From Acidobacteria bacterium UBA823 (GTDB lineage: Bacteria > Acidobacteriota > Vicinamibacteria > Vicinamibacterales > UBA823), in assembly GCA_002296225.1 (NCBI GenBank), contig DBHR01000116.1:28123-92122 (forward strand): DNA of 64,000 bases, given 5' to 3'. This document shows positions 1 through 7,876 of this stretch, in pieces (the first letter of the stretch is position 1; each line of letters opens with the position of its first letter). A model generated the notes under the pieces. That model did no database searches. It was not told where the DNA came from and worked only from the letters and a program-made list of their open reading frames with translations. The translations under genes were made by a program, and so were the position numbers.

Positions 1-945
1 GCGACGGTCGCGGAACTCCTTGGGTCGATGAACCCCGATCTAGCCGCTCCGCGTCTTGAGGCGATGCTAGACGATCCCGATAGGCGCGTGCTGCCGGTCG
101 TGCTCGGTGCTCTGCGGGCGCCGGGAGGCGCCGAGGTCGCACTCCAGTATCTGGAAAGTGGTGACTTTGTGACGCGAATGGCGGCGGCTCGCCAGGTTGG
201 GCTACTCAAACCGGCCCATGGTGCCGCAGCGCTGATGCGAGCCTACGAAAGAAGTCAAGGTGGGCAAGCGGTCGCGTTGCGACGCGCCGTTGTTGAGGCG
301 ATCGTTGGTTATGGAGGCGATGAAGCCGCAGAAGTGCTGCGAGAGGCCCTGACTGACCCGGATTGGGCCGTGCGTGCTCACGCGGCGCAATTGCTAGATG
401 CTGATGAACCCGACGCGCGATACGCACACCGGATTCGTCCGCTACCGGGACCAGCGTTCGAGTATGCGTTGACGCTGGCCGACCCTAAGGTGTCTCCGCA
501 GGTCTATCTTGATACAGATGCCGGGACGATTCAGATCGAGTTGTCGGTGCTCGATGCTCCACTATCGACCAGTCGCTTCGCGGAACTGGCGGCAAATGGG
601 TATTTCCACGGCGTACCGTTTCATGAGGTTGTACCGAATGGCCTGGTACGAGGTGGAGACCCACAGGGCAACGGTTTCGGAGGCTCCGGTAGCACGGTAC
701 TGGACGAGGTGAGCGAGCGGCCGATTCTTCGAGGTACCGTAGGGGTCACGCTGCAGGGGGACAAACCAGAAACCGGGGAGGGTCAGTTCTTCATCGCCCT
801 CACACCCCAGCCTGACCTCGACGGGCTCTACACGGTTATTGGTCGTGTCGTGGACGGAATGGCGGTCGTCGACGGCCTCAATCAGTGGGACGTGATTAGA
901 CGCACCCGCGTTTGGAATGGGATCTCAATGACCGGCCGAGAGTGA
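1..945 (+). CDS. HEAT-repeat protein with C-terminal cyclophilin-like domain (5' partial)
   Basis: The reading frame is open from base 1, so the gene starts upstream of the window; the first internal ATG is at 28. The N-terminal ~140 residues are Ala/Leu-rich helical repeats of HEAT/PBS-lyase type, with units such as DPDRRVLPVVLGAL and DPDWAVRAHAAQLL. The C-terminal ~170 residues are a cyclophilin-type peptidyl-prolyl isomerase fold (VYLDTDAGTIQIEL, RGGDPQGNGFGG, GEGQFFIAL). In active cyclophilins the catalytic Arg sits in an FHR(I/V)IP motif; here that motif reads FHEVVP, so the Arg is Glu and isomerase activity may be lost or changed. HEAT repeats usually serve as binding scaffolds. No signal peptide can be judged because the N-terminus is missing. 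A strong hairpin follows the stop. The domain calls are firm; the function is inferred. Confidence 0.88.
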   Translation, partial: ATVAELLGSMNPDLAAPRLEAMLDDPDRRVLPVVLGALRAPGGAEVALQYLESGDFVTRMAAARQVGLLKPAHGAAALMRAYERSQGGQAVALRRAVVEAIVGYGGDEAAEVLREALTDPDWAVRAHAAQLLDADEPDARYAHRIRPLPGPAFEYALTLADPKVSPQVYLDTDAGTIQIELSVLDAPLSTSRFAELAANGYFHGVPFHEVVPNGLVRGGDPQGNGFGGSGSTVLDEVSERPILRGTVGVTLQGDKPETGEGQFFIALTPQPDLDGLYTVIGRVVDGMAVVDGLNQWDVIRRTRVWNGISMTGRE

Positions 946-967
946 CTACGAGATTGCCAGGGTACGT

Positions 968-998
968 GAAAAAGGGGGCGACGGTCGCCCCCTTTTTC
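968..998. terminator. Bidirectional intrinsic terminator
   Basis: An almost perfect inverted repeat has a GC core (GGGGGCGAC against GTCGCCCCC), a tiny loop, an A-run on its left and a T-run on its right. It therefore reads as a rho-independent terminator in both directions: for the cyclophilin-like gene on the plus strand, and for the lysine-rich mini-gene ending at 1015 on the minus strand. Confidence 0.85.
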
Positions 999-1014
999 GT
1001 GACGGGCGAAGGCC

Positions 1015-1077
1015 TTAGCGCTTCTTGCCGCCCTTCTTCGCTGCCTTCTTCTTCTTCTTGACTTTTCTCTTCGCCAT
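1015..1077 (-). CDS. 20-residue lysine-rich basic peptide, copy 1
   Basis: This minus-strand frame of 21 codons encodes MAKRKVKKKKKAAKKGGKKR, of which 14 of 20 residues are Lys or Arg. A purine-rich GAAGGGGGGG lies about 10 nt before the ATG as a possible ribosome site, and a strong hairpin with a T-run follows the stop at 968-998. A near-identical copy lies at 1269-1334, which argues that the frame is expressed and selected. The composition resembles histone H1-like C-terminal tails, which bind DNA or RNA by charge. I do not recognise a named family. Nucleic-acid binding is inference from composition only. No convincing sigma-70 promoter of its own is visible in 1078-1222; readthrough from copy 2 is possible despite the terminator between them. 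Confidence 0.68.
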   Translation of the reverse strand: MAKRKVKKKKKAAKKGGKKR

Positions 1078-1215
1078 TTGCGCGTATCCCCCCCTTCATC
1101 CGGAGATTTCGACGTGTGAGAACGCCCACTGCACGATTGGAAACCGGCGTACACACGATAGCGCCCAACGTTCTATTTTCTGACCACCGGCAACCATCGC
1201 CGCTGGCCGCACACA

Positions 1216-1249
1216 AAAATTTGGGGGTGTCGATGTTACTGACACCCCC
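1216..1249 (-). terminator. Intrinsic terminator after lysine-rich peptide copy 2
   Basis: The 9-bp stem GGGGGTGTC / GACACCCCC (1223-1231 with 1241-1249, loop of 9) is followed on the minus strand by AAATTTTTG. It lies 20 bases beyond the stop of copy 2 and separates the two mini-genes. Confidence 0.8.
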
Positions 1250-1268
1250 GTACTAATTGGCGACGGCC

Positions 1269-1334
1269 TTAGCGCTTCTTGCCGCCCTTTTTCTTTGCGG
1301 CCTTCTTCTTCTTCTTGGCTTTTCTCTTCGCCAT
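1269..1334 (-). CDS. 21-residue lysine-rich basic peptide, copy 2
   Basis: This paralogue of the peptide at 1015-1077 begins MAKRKAKKKKKAA and ends KKGGKKR, with one extra Lys. The two coding sequences are nearly identical, including the TAAGGCC around the stop. A textbook Shine-Dalgarno AAGGAG sits 8 nt before the ATG. A strong promoter lies about 100 bases upstream (1432-1459) and a terminator follows, so this is a complete, separately controlled transcription unit for a tiny protein. Lys runs alternate with AA and GG, much like the basic tails of bacterial H1-like or HU-tail proteins. No function is known to me; a nucleoid- or RNA-binding role is a guess from charge. Confidence 0.75.
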   Translation of the reverse strand: MAKRKAKKKKKAAKKKGGKKR

Positions 1335-1431
1335 TCAGTCTGCTCCTTAGAGTTTGGTTGCTCAGCTAGGTAACCGACACTGAGGTGTCACAACAGGTAG
1401 ACTGAGCACCCCCACGTCATACAACATGTAG

Positions 1432-1459
1432 ATTATGGATTAGAAAAACTGAGTGTCAA
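1432..1459 (-). promoter_or_regulatory. Sigma-70-type promoter for the lysine-rich mini-genes
   Basis: On the minus strand, TTGACA (1454-1459) and CATAAT (1432-1437) are separated by 16 bp. The predicted start near 1425 leaves a leader of about 90 nt before the AAGGAG and ATG of copy 2. Between here and the ddl stop at 1615 I see no gene. Confidence 0.7.
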
Positions 1460-1614
1460 GCACAAAGTGCACAGAATGTCAAAAAAATCGAATTGAGTGA
1501 CGACGCTCCCATGATGATGTTTCGGTCGGTTTCTTACACGACTGTAGAGCGGTGGCGATGCCGACGCCGACTCGGTTCACTCACAGTTGCATGCTCGCGT
1601 CACGTGACGAACCA

Positions 1615-2730
1615 TTACGGAACACTCGTGCGAAATCGTTTCTTGTCGGCATGCCGATCTAAAGCGAACTGTATGAGTTCATCCAATAGGTCGGTATACG
1701 CCAAACCGCTTGCCTCCCACAGTTTGGCATACATACTGATCGTTGTGAATCCCGGGATCGTGTTCACTTCGCTAACGAACAACCTCTTTGTTTCGGGATT
1801 CAAGAGAAAGTCGACCCTGGCCATCCCGCAGCCGTCGATCGCCCTAAACGCAGCTTCGGCAAGCGAGCGTACCTCCTTGGCTTGCTCGGCATCGATTGGG
1901 GCTGGAATGCGTATTACCGAGCCTGCGTTGAGATACTTCGCACTGTAATCGTAGAACTCTCGCGACGGTACCACCTCGCCTGGCACCGAAGTCTTGAGTT
2001 GGTTGTTGCCGAGGACAGCGCACTCGATTTCCCGGGCGTTCGGAACGGCCGCCTCCACGACGACCTTTCGATCGAACTCTGCGGCATAGGTGATGGCTGC
2101 ATCCAAGTCGTCTACGGCCTTGACCTTTGAGATACCAACGCTCGACCCGAGATTTGCTGGCTTGACGAACACCGGAAACCCCAACTTTAAGGCGATCCTT
2201 TGACGGATCACGTCGGGCTCATTTTCCCAGGCGGTTCGCCGCACGACCAGGTAGTCGACCTGTGGTAGCTCGTTCGCCGCGAACAGTAGTTTCATTACGG
2301 CTTTGTCCATACCGACCGCAGAAGCTAGGACCCCCGCTCCGACGTAGGGTAAGTCGGCCAATTCAAGGAGACCCTGCACCGTGCCGTCCTCACCATACGG
2401 ACCGTGCAGCAACGGGAAGACCACGTCGAGTTCGAGACCTTGCACCATCGCGCTCGGTTCGTCCAGCCTCCGTGGGGTGGTCGTTTCAGCCGAGCAGTTC
2501 GATGCAGGCTTGGCCGCCTCGAGGCGAGCGTGTTGGATGACATCTGAGGCTTCAACGATCGTCGGCGGACGAGCGGGGAGACTCCAGCGTCCGTCCTTGC
2601 CGACGAAAATGGGAACCGGGTCGTAGCGGCTCGAATTCAGATGGTGGATGACGGAGGCCGCTGATGCCAGCGAAACTTCGTGTTCGCCAGAGCACCCACC
2701 GTACAGTACGCCGATCCGCAACCGTGCCAC
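1615..2730 (-). CDS. ddl: D-alanine--D-alanine ligase
   Basis: This cytoplasmic ATP-grasp ligase joins two D-Ala for peptidoglycan precursor synthesis. The N-terminus GVLYGGCSGEHEVSLASA is the Ddl signature, LLHGPYGEDGTVQGLLEL is the second substrate motif, and the C-terminal metal/ATP region reads DFLLNPETKRLFVSEVNTIPGFT. The length of 371 residues is typical. The predicted start is GTG at 2730, close to a TATAAA (2734-2739), so the precise start is uncertain; a TTG three codons further in is an alternative. The gene is divergent from tgt across 70 bases. Identification is firm. Confidence 0.96.
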   Translation of the reverse strand: MARLRIGVLYGGCSGEHEVSLASAASVIHHLNSSRYDPVPIFVGKDGRWSLPARPPTIVEASDVIQHARLEAAKPASNCSAETTTPRRLDEPSAMVQGLELDVVFPLLHGPYGEDGTVQGLLELADLPYVGAGVLASAVGMDKAVMKLLFAANELPQVDYLVVRRTAWENEPDVIRQRIALKLGFPVFVKPANLGSSVGISKVKAVDDLDAAITYAAEFDRKVVVEAAVPNAREIECAVLGNNQLKTSVPGEVVPSREFYDYSAKYLNAGSVIRIPAPIDAEQAKEVRSLAEAAFRAIDGCGMARVDFLLNPETKRLFVSEVNTIPGFTTISMYAKLWEASGLAYTDLLDELIQFALDRHADKKRFRTSVP

Positions 2731-2746
2731 CGGTTTATAGCCTCTT

Positions 2747-2793
2747 GATAAACGGACAGAGTCGCCTGCTGTGTCAAAAAACTCGCATAGTAT
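2747..2793. promoter_or_regulatory. Divergent promoter region between ddl and tgt
   Basis: On the minus strand TTGACA (2772-2777) faces TTTATC (2747-2752) with a 19-bp gap, or GTTTAT with 18 bp, and could drive ddl. On the plus strand TAGTAT (2788-2793) ends 7 nt before the ATG at 2801, the geometry of a leaderless transcript for tgt, though no good -35 is seen. These are predictions from pattern only. Confidence 0.4.
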
Positions 2794-2800
2794 ACGCCTA

Positions 2801-3970
2801 ATGGCGGGCGTCTTCGACTTTCAGGTTATCGCGCGTGAAGGCAATGCGCGCTGCGGCACGCTATCGACACCACACGGCACCGTACAAACGCCGGCGTTCA
2901 TGCCGGTAGGCACCCGTGGTGCGGTCAAGGCGATAATGCATCGGGATCTGATCGACTTGGGTGCGCAGATCATCTTGGCCAACACCTATCACCTGCACCT
3001 TCGACCTGGCACCGAGCTTATCGAACGGCTCGGCGGCCTGCACCGCTTCATCAGCTGGGATCGACCGATCCTAACCGATAGCGGTGGCTATCAGGTCTTC
3101 AGCCTCGCTACGCGGCGAACTGTTGAGGAGCAGGGCGTGCGTTTCAGGTCACATCTGGACGGCGAGGAGCACCTACTCACGCCAGAGGGGGCGACCGAGA
3201 TCCAGTGGTCCCTCGGGTCGGACGTCGCGATGGTCTTTGACGAGTGTGTCCCCTATCCCTGCGACGCGTCGGACGTGCGTCGTGCGATGGAACGGACGCT
3301 CCGGTGGGCGGAGCGCGCCCGGTTGCGATTCAAGGCCTTGCGTGAGACCGGAGTCGGCACTAATCCCGGTCAGGTGCAGTTCGGAATTGTGCAAGGTGGT
3401 GTTCATCGAAACCTTCGAGCCATCAGTGAACGCCAAACGGTCGCGCTTGGCTTCGACGCTTATGCTATCGGTGGGCTCAGTGTCGGTGAGCCTGTGCCGG
3501 TCATGTACGACGTTGTGGCCGAGACGGCGCCGCGCCTTCCCGCCGAGTGTCCACGATATCTGATGGGGGCCGGGACCCCAGTCGATCTTGTCGAGGCCGT
3601 GTTGCGCGGCATCGATTTATTCGATTGTGTACTGCCGACACGCAACGGTAGAAACGGACAGCTATTCACGTCCGAAGGGCGTCTGAATATCAAACAAGCT
3701 AGGTTTGCGGACGACTCGAGGCCGCTCGACGAGCGATGCGAATGTTACACGTGCCAACGCCACTCCAGGGCCTATCTGAGACATCTCTACCTTACAGACA
3801 AAATGTCCGCGGCAACCCTTAACACGTTGCATAACCTCAACTTTTACCTTGACACGATGCGACGGATTAGGGAGTGTATTAAATTCGGCACGTTGGAAGC
3901 ACTCAGACAGGAATTCCACCTGCTCGACTCTCGCCCACACCAGGCTCGCGCCAGTTCGGACGCAGAGTGA
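2801..3970 (+). CDS. tgt: tRNA-guanine transglycosylase (queuine/preQ1)
   Basis: The enzyme swaps guanine 34 for preQ1 in GUN-anticodon tRNAs. Signatures visible: TPAFMPVGTRGAVKA near the N-terminus, LTDSGGYQVFS with the substrate-binding Asp, VLPTRNGRNGQLFTSEG with the catalytic Asp just before it (FDCVLPTRNGR), and the structural zinc site C-x-C-x2-C plus a distal His (CECYTCQRHS). Length from this ATG is 389 residues, normal for the family. A GTG ten codons upstream (2771) is in frame, but the family N-terminus matches MAGVFDFQVIAREG, so I start at 2801. It heads a tgt-yajC-secD-secF series, an order common in bacteria. Confidence 0.96.
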   Translation: MAGVFDFQVIAREGNARCGTLSTPHGTVQTPAFMPVGTRGAVKAIMHRDLIDLGAQIILANTYHLHLRPGTELIERLGGLHRFISWDRPILTDSGGYQVFSLATRRTVEEQGVRFRSHLDGEEHLLTPEGATEIQWSLGSDVAMVFDECVPYPCDASDVRRAMERTLRWAERARLRFKALRETGVGTNPGQVQFGIVQGGVHRNLRAISERQTVALGFDAYAIGGLSVGEPVPVMYDVVAETAPRLPAECPRYLMGAGTPVDLVEAVLRGIDLFDCVLPTRNGRNGQLFTSEGRLNIKQARFADDSRPLDERCECYTCQRHSRAYLRHLYLTDKMSAATLNTLHNLNFYLDTMRRIRECIKFGTLEALRQEFHLLDSRPHQARASSDAE

Positions 3971-4030
3971 AAGGCTCGTGCCGGCCAGGCAGATGAAGGC
4001 GACGATTCCGATTGCTACGGGTGACTCACG

Positions 4031-4390
4031 ATGATGTTTTCGATGTTCACGAGTATTCCATTACTCATGGCGATGGCTACACCGACCGATGCAGGTGGCA
4101 GCGTGTGGGTGCAGTTCGTGCCGTTCGCCATGATCTTGGCGATCTTTTATTTTGTGATCTTGTTGCCGATGAAGCGGCGGCAAAAGAAGGTGAAGGATTT
4201 TCAGGCGGCGCTCAAGGTGGACGATCGCGTCATCATGACTAGCGGGTTGTACGGCGTTATTACGAAGCTGAATGATGAGCGCTCGGTGCAGCTTCAGATC
4301 GCTGAGAAAGTCAGGGTTGACGTCGCCCGCGCGTCTATCGGCGGTTATCAGGGGCAGGACCCGGTGGTCACGGATTCGGCTCAGAGCTGA
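4031..4390 (+). CDS. yajC: Preprotein translocase subunit YajC
   Basis: A small inner-membrane partner of SecDF in the Sec holo-translocon. It has 119 residues with one membrane span (VPFAMILAIFYFVILLP), then the diagnostic KRRQKKVKDFQ and the conserved core VDDRVIMTSGLYGVI with an SH3-like tail. Two adjacent ATG codons (4031, 4034) are possible starts. It lies between tgt and secD, the classic position, with 41 bases to secD. Confidence 0.93.
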   Translation: MMFSMFTSIPLLMAMATPTDAGGSVWVQFVPFAMILAIFYFVILLPMKRRQKKVKDFQAALKVDDRVIMTSGLYGVITKLNDERSVQLQIAEKVRVDVARASIGGYQGQDPVVTDSAQS

Positions 4391-4431
4391 GTCGTGGTGG
4401 TTCGCGCTGTGGGGCGGTTCTAGACAGTGCC

Positions 4432-6000
4432 ATGAAGATTAAACTTCGTTGGAAGCTGCTTTTGATACTCGGCATCGTCGGGCTGGCTGGGTGGTCCGTC
4501 TACCCTCCGAGCGAGAAGGTGCGCCTCGGGCTCGACTTGAAGGGCGGCGTTCACATGGTGCTCCGCGTGCAGACCGACGACGCGCTGCGGATCGAGACCG
4601 AGACGAGCATGGAGCGGGTGCGCGAGGTTCTGGAGGTAAGAAACATCACGGTTGGCACGATCGCGGTTGACACACCTACGCGCTTTCGAATCGAGGGCGT
4701 CCTGCCAACGGAAGATGCCGAGTTTCGGGCGATCACTGACGAGCAGCTGGAGGTCGTCTTTCGTCGGGAGTCGGGCGCTGGTGGCCGATACGCGTTCGAG
4801 ATGAGGCCCAACATGGCTGTGTCGTTGCGCGACGAGTCGGTTCGGCAGGCGCTGCAGACCATAGAGCGACGCGTGAACGAACTTGGGGTGGCCGAACCCA
4901 TCGTTGCGCCGCATGGTGTTGGCGGTGACCAGATTCTAGTCCAACTGCCCGGTGTGACGGACGTAGCGCGAGCCAAGGAGATCATCCGTTCCACGGCTCT
5001 TCTTGAGCTGAAGCTTGTCGAGCAGGGCCCAGCGATATCGCAAGAACTATTATTGCAGGCCAACGGCGGGCGGGTACCGGACGGGATGGAGGTTGTGTCG
5101 GGCACTGACGACACGCTGAGCCCGGGTGCGGCGCCCCAGCCGGTCTTTTATCTCGTGCGCCGCGTAGCAGCGATCACTGGGAGGGATTTGCGAACCGCAC
5201 GTCAGACGCTCGACGAGTACAACCAGCCAGCGGTAAGCTTTTTGCTGAACGGCGAGGGCGCCCGAAAGTTCGGCGACATCACCGGTCAGAACGTTGGCCG
5301 TCAGCTCGCGATCATTCTTGACGGCCGGGTTTATTCCGCGCCGCGTATTGAGTCTCGGATCACGGACGAGGGGCGCATCACCGGCTCCTTCGATCAGCAG
5401 GAGGCTGGGGACTTGGGGCTCGTGCTCCGTTCGGGCGCGCTACCGGCGTCCTTGACGTATTTAGAAGAACGCACGGTTGGCCCGACACTTGGTGCGGACT
5501 CCGTGCGGGCCGGCGTTCTCGCGGCGCTGACGGGACTCGTGCTTGTGGCGTTCTTTATGCTCATCTACTACAAGCTTGCGGGCATCAACGCAATCTTATC
5601 GGTGGCGCTCAACCTGTTGATTTTGCTAGGTGTTATGGCATATCTCGGCGCGACGATGACCCTGCCCGGTATCGCTGGGTTCATCTTGACGATCGGCATG
5701 GGTATCGATTCAAACGTACTCATCTTCGAACGGATCAAGGAGGAACTGGCGACGGCGAAGAGCGTTAGGCTGGCGGTGGCCGCCGGATTCGACCGAGTGT
5801 TCCTGACGATTCTCGACACGCACGTGGCATCGCTCATCGCTGCGGCGTTCTTGTTCCAATTCGGCACCGGCCCGATCCGCGGGTTTGCCACCACGCTCTT
5901 CTTCGGGCTGCTTTCCAACGTCTTCACGGCGGTGTTCGTTTCGCGGACGCTGTTCGAGACGATTCTTGGTCGGCGCCAGGTGGCCAGACTCAGTATCTGA
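4432..6000 (+). CDS. secD: Protein translocase subunit SecD
   Basis: This inner-membrane proton-driven factor completes protein export through SecYEG. It has 522 residues. One N-terminal membrane helix is followed by GLDLKGGVHMVLRV, the SecD hallmark, then a large periplasmic P1 domain (about residues 40-340) and five C-terminal membrane helices beginning near GVLAALTGLVLVAFFMLIYY. The proton-relay Asp region GIGMGIDSNVLIFERIKEE is intact. The stop at 6000 is followed by secF after 3 bases, so the two are translationally coupled. Confidence 0.97.
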   Translation: MKIKLRWKLLLILGIVGLAGWSVYPPSEKVRLGLDLKGGVHMVLRVQTDDALRIETETSMERVREVLEVRNITVGTIAVDTPTRFRIEGVLPTEDAEFRAITDEQLEVVFRRESGAGGRYAFEMRPNMAVSLRDESVRQALQTIERRVNELGVAEPIVAPHGVGGDQILVQLPGVTDVARAKEIIRSTALLELKLVEQGPAISQELLLQANGGRVPDGMEVVSGTDDTLSPGAAPQPVFYLVRRVAAITGRDLRTARQTLDEYNQPAVSFLLNGEGARKFGDITGQNVGRQLAIILDGRVYSAPRIESRITDEGRITGSFDQQEAGDLGLVLRSGALPASLTYLEERTVGPTLGADSVRAGVLAALTGLVLVAFFMLIYYKLAGINAILSVALNLLILLGVMAYLGATMTLPGIAGFILTIGMGIDSNVLIFERIKEELATAKSVRLAVAAGFDRVFLTILDTHVASLIAAAFLFQFGTGPIRGFATTLFFGLLSNVFTAVFVSRTLFETILGRRQVARLSI

Positions 6001-6003
6001 CGC

Positions 6004-6990
6004 ATGCAGATTTTCAAGACACCGAACATCAATTTTTTCCGTTGGCGCGGGCCGGCGCTCGGGGTGTCGACCCTTGTCATCCTCGTCGGGGTGTACACGG
6101 TGTGGTCGGGCGGCGGCTTGCCGCTCGGCATCGATTTCTCGGGTGGAACAGCTGTCGTTGTGCGCTTCGCGGAGCCGACACCTGAGGAGGCCGTCCGAAC
6201 CGCGCTCGTCGATGTCCCAGGCGAGAAGGTTGTGCAGCAGTACGGCGACCCAACTGCGAACGAAGTGCTCATCCGGCTCCCACAGATCGCCGAAGAAACA
6301 GGGGCCAGTCTAGAGCAGGGGTCCAACGCGGTCGTCGAGGCGATTTCGGCAGCCGGGTTGGGCGAGTTCGAGGTGCAGAGCACCGACATTGTGGGCCCTG
6401 TGATCGGTCGAGAACTTCAGCAGAAGGGTATCTACGCCACGCTGGCTGCGTTGACCGGGATCCTGATCTACATCGGTGTGCGGTTTCGATTCAGCTTCGC
6501 CGTTGGCGCGATCGCCGCCGTGTTTCACGACATCCTCGTGACGCTGACCTTTCTGATCTTTTTCGGCTATGAGCTCTCACTGAACATCGTGGCGGCTATC
6601 TTGACGATCACCGGCTACTCGGTCAACGACACGATCGTCATCTTCGACCGGGTGCGTGAAAACCTACGAAAAATGCGCCGCGACGAGCTCGAACTCGTCG
6701 TCAACACAAGCGTGAACCAAACGCTGGCCAGGACGATCATCACCTCGGGCACGACATCGCTGGCCGTCCTAGCGCTGTTTATCTATGGTGGGGAAGTGCT
6801 GCACGGGTTTGCTTTCACAATGCTGGTCGGCATTCTCAGCGGCACATATTCCACGGTGTTCATCGCGGCAGCCGCTGCCGTGTTCATAAGCGAACGCCGC
6901 GCTGCCAGGCGGGCTTCTGGCGTGCCGAGCGTTCCAGTCGGGCGGGGCAAGCAATCCCGGCGGCGGAAGGTGAAAGCTCGGGCCTCGTGA
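6004..6990 (+). CDS. secF: Protein translocase subunit SecF
   Basis: Partner of SecD. It has 328 residues: one N-terminal helix, GIDFSGGTAVVVRF (the SecF equivalent of the SecD motif), a short periplasmic domain, and five membrane helices with ITGYSVNDTIVIFDRVREN as the conserved transmembrane-4 Asp/Arg motif. The tail is strongly basic (RGKQSRRRKVKARAS), as usual for the cytoplasmic end. It starts 4 bases after the secD stop. Confidence 0.97.
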   Translation: MQIFKTPNINFFRWRGPALGVSTLVILVGVYTVWSGGGLPLGIDFSGGTAVVVRFAEPTPEEAVRTALVDVPGEKVVQQYGDPTANEVLIRLPQIAEETGASLEQGSNAVVEAISAAGLGEFEVQSTDIVGPVIGRELQQKGIYATLAALTGILIYIGVRFRFSFAVGAIAAVFHDILVTLTFLIFFGYELSLNIVAAILTITGYSVNDTIVIFDRVRENLRKMRRDELELVVNTSVNQTLARTIITSGTTSLAVLALFIYGGEVLHGFAFTMLVGILSGTYSTVFIAAAAAVFISERRAARRASGVPSVPVGRGKQSRRRKVKARAS

Positions 6991-7007
6991 TCCGTTGAGT
7001 CGATCAC

Positions 7008-7817
7008 GTGAGCGTGCTCATCGCTGCCTTCCTCGGGGCTATTCAGGGACTTACGGAGTTCCTGCCCGTTTCCAGTTCAGCCCACCTGTTGTTAGCCCGA
7101 GATTTTCTCGGATGGGACATCGGGCCATTCGGACTAGCGTTCGATGTTGCTTGCCACCTCGGAACGCTCTTGGCTATCGTCGTGTTCTTCCGGAGCGACC
7201 TGATGGCCATTGCTGGATCGCTGCCGTCTGTCCTGTCGACCTCGCCCAATGAGGCGGGTCGGCAAGCGCAGTTGATCGCTCTTGGGACTCTTCCCATCGC
7301 CGTTGTCGGCCTGGCATTCGAAGAGGTAATCGAGCGGTCGCTTCGCTCTCCGGGTGTAACCGTCATTACGTTGTCGCTTGGAGCCGTCGCGTTTCTTGTT
7401 GTGGAACGGATGGCGCGCGGCACCGGTGACGCACGCGCTTTAACGTGGCCCGCGGCACTCGTGATCGGCATGGCCCAAGCGATGGCGTTAGTTCCTGGCG
7501 TTTCACGGTCCGGTGCCACGATTGTGGTCGGCATGTCGTTAGGGCTTTCTCGGGCCGCGGCTGCCCGATTCGGCTTTCTGTTGGGCGCGCCCGCGATCTT
7601 GGCGGCGGCCGGCCGCACCGCGATGACGCTTGAATCTGGCGACCTGACGGGAGCAATAGCTACCTGGTGTCTGGTGGGGTTGCTAACATCGGCCGTCGTG
7701 GGCTATGCGGTGATTGCCTGGTTCCTTCGGTACCTTGCCAAACACCCCCTTGATGTGTTCGCGTACTATCGTTTGGCGTTGGCCGGCGTCGTGCTTGTCT
7801 GGCTGCTTGGTACGTGA
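7008..7817 (+). CDS. uppP: Undecaprenyl-diphosphatase (UppP/BacA)
   Basis: This integral membrane enzyme dephosphorylates undecaprenyl pyrophosphate to recycle the peptidoglycan lipid carrier; overexpression gives bacitracin resistance in other species. The 269 residues include the two family motifs GLTEFLPVSSSAHL (near residue 13) and LVPGVSRSGATIVVG (near residue 163), with about eight hydrophobic helices. The start is GTG at 7008, 17 bases after secF, so it may be co-transcribed. Confidence 0.96.
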   Translation: MSVLIAAFLGAIQGLTEFLPVSSSAHLLLARDFLGWDIGPFGLAFDVACHLGTLLAIVVFFRSDLMAIAGSLPSVLSTSPNEAGRQAQLIALGTLPIAVVGLAFEEVIERSLRSPGVTVITLSLGAVAFLVVERMARGTGDARALTWPAALVIGMAQAMALVPGVSRSGATIVVGMSLGLSRAAAARFGFLLGAPAILAAAGRTAMTLESGDLTGAIATWCLVGLLTSAVVGYAVIAWFLRYLAKHPLDVFAYYRLALAGVVLVWLLGT

Positions 7818-7876
7818 ACTCGTACACCGTGCGCCGGGAAGGAGTTCGGCGTCATTAACGGGCCCTGGTTGAGTTG

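Noticed and set aside
882..1216. 90- and 106-codon minus-strand frames around the lysine-rich genes
   Set aside because: They read the same Lys codons in other frames (giving Arg/Glu runs) and lack ribosome sites; the 20-codon frame has the near-identical second copy.
1493..1948. 151-codon plus-strand frame
   Set aside because: Mostly antisense to ddl, with a Ser/Arg-rich translation.
5568..6389. 273-codon open frame on the minus strand
   Set aside because: It lies antisense to secD and secF, which have full family matches. Its Thr/Ser/Arg-rich translation is typical of a shadow frame in GC-rich DNA.
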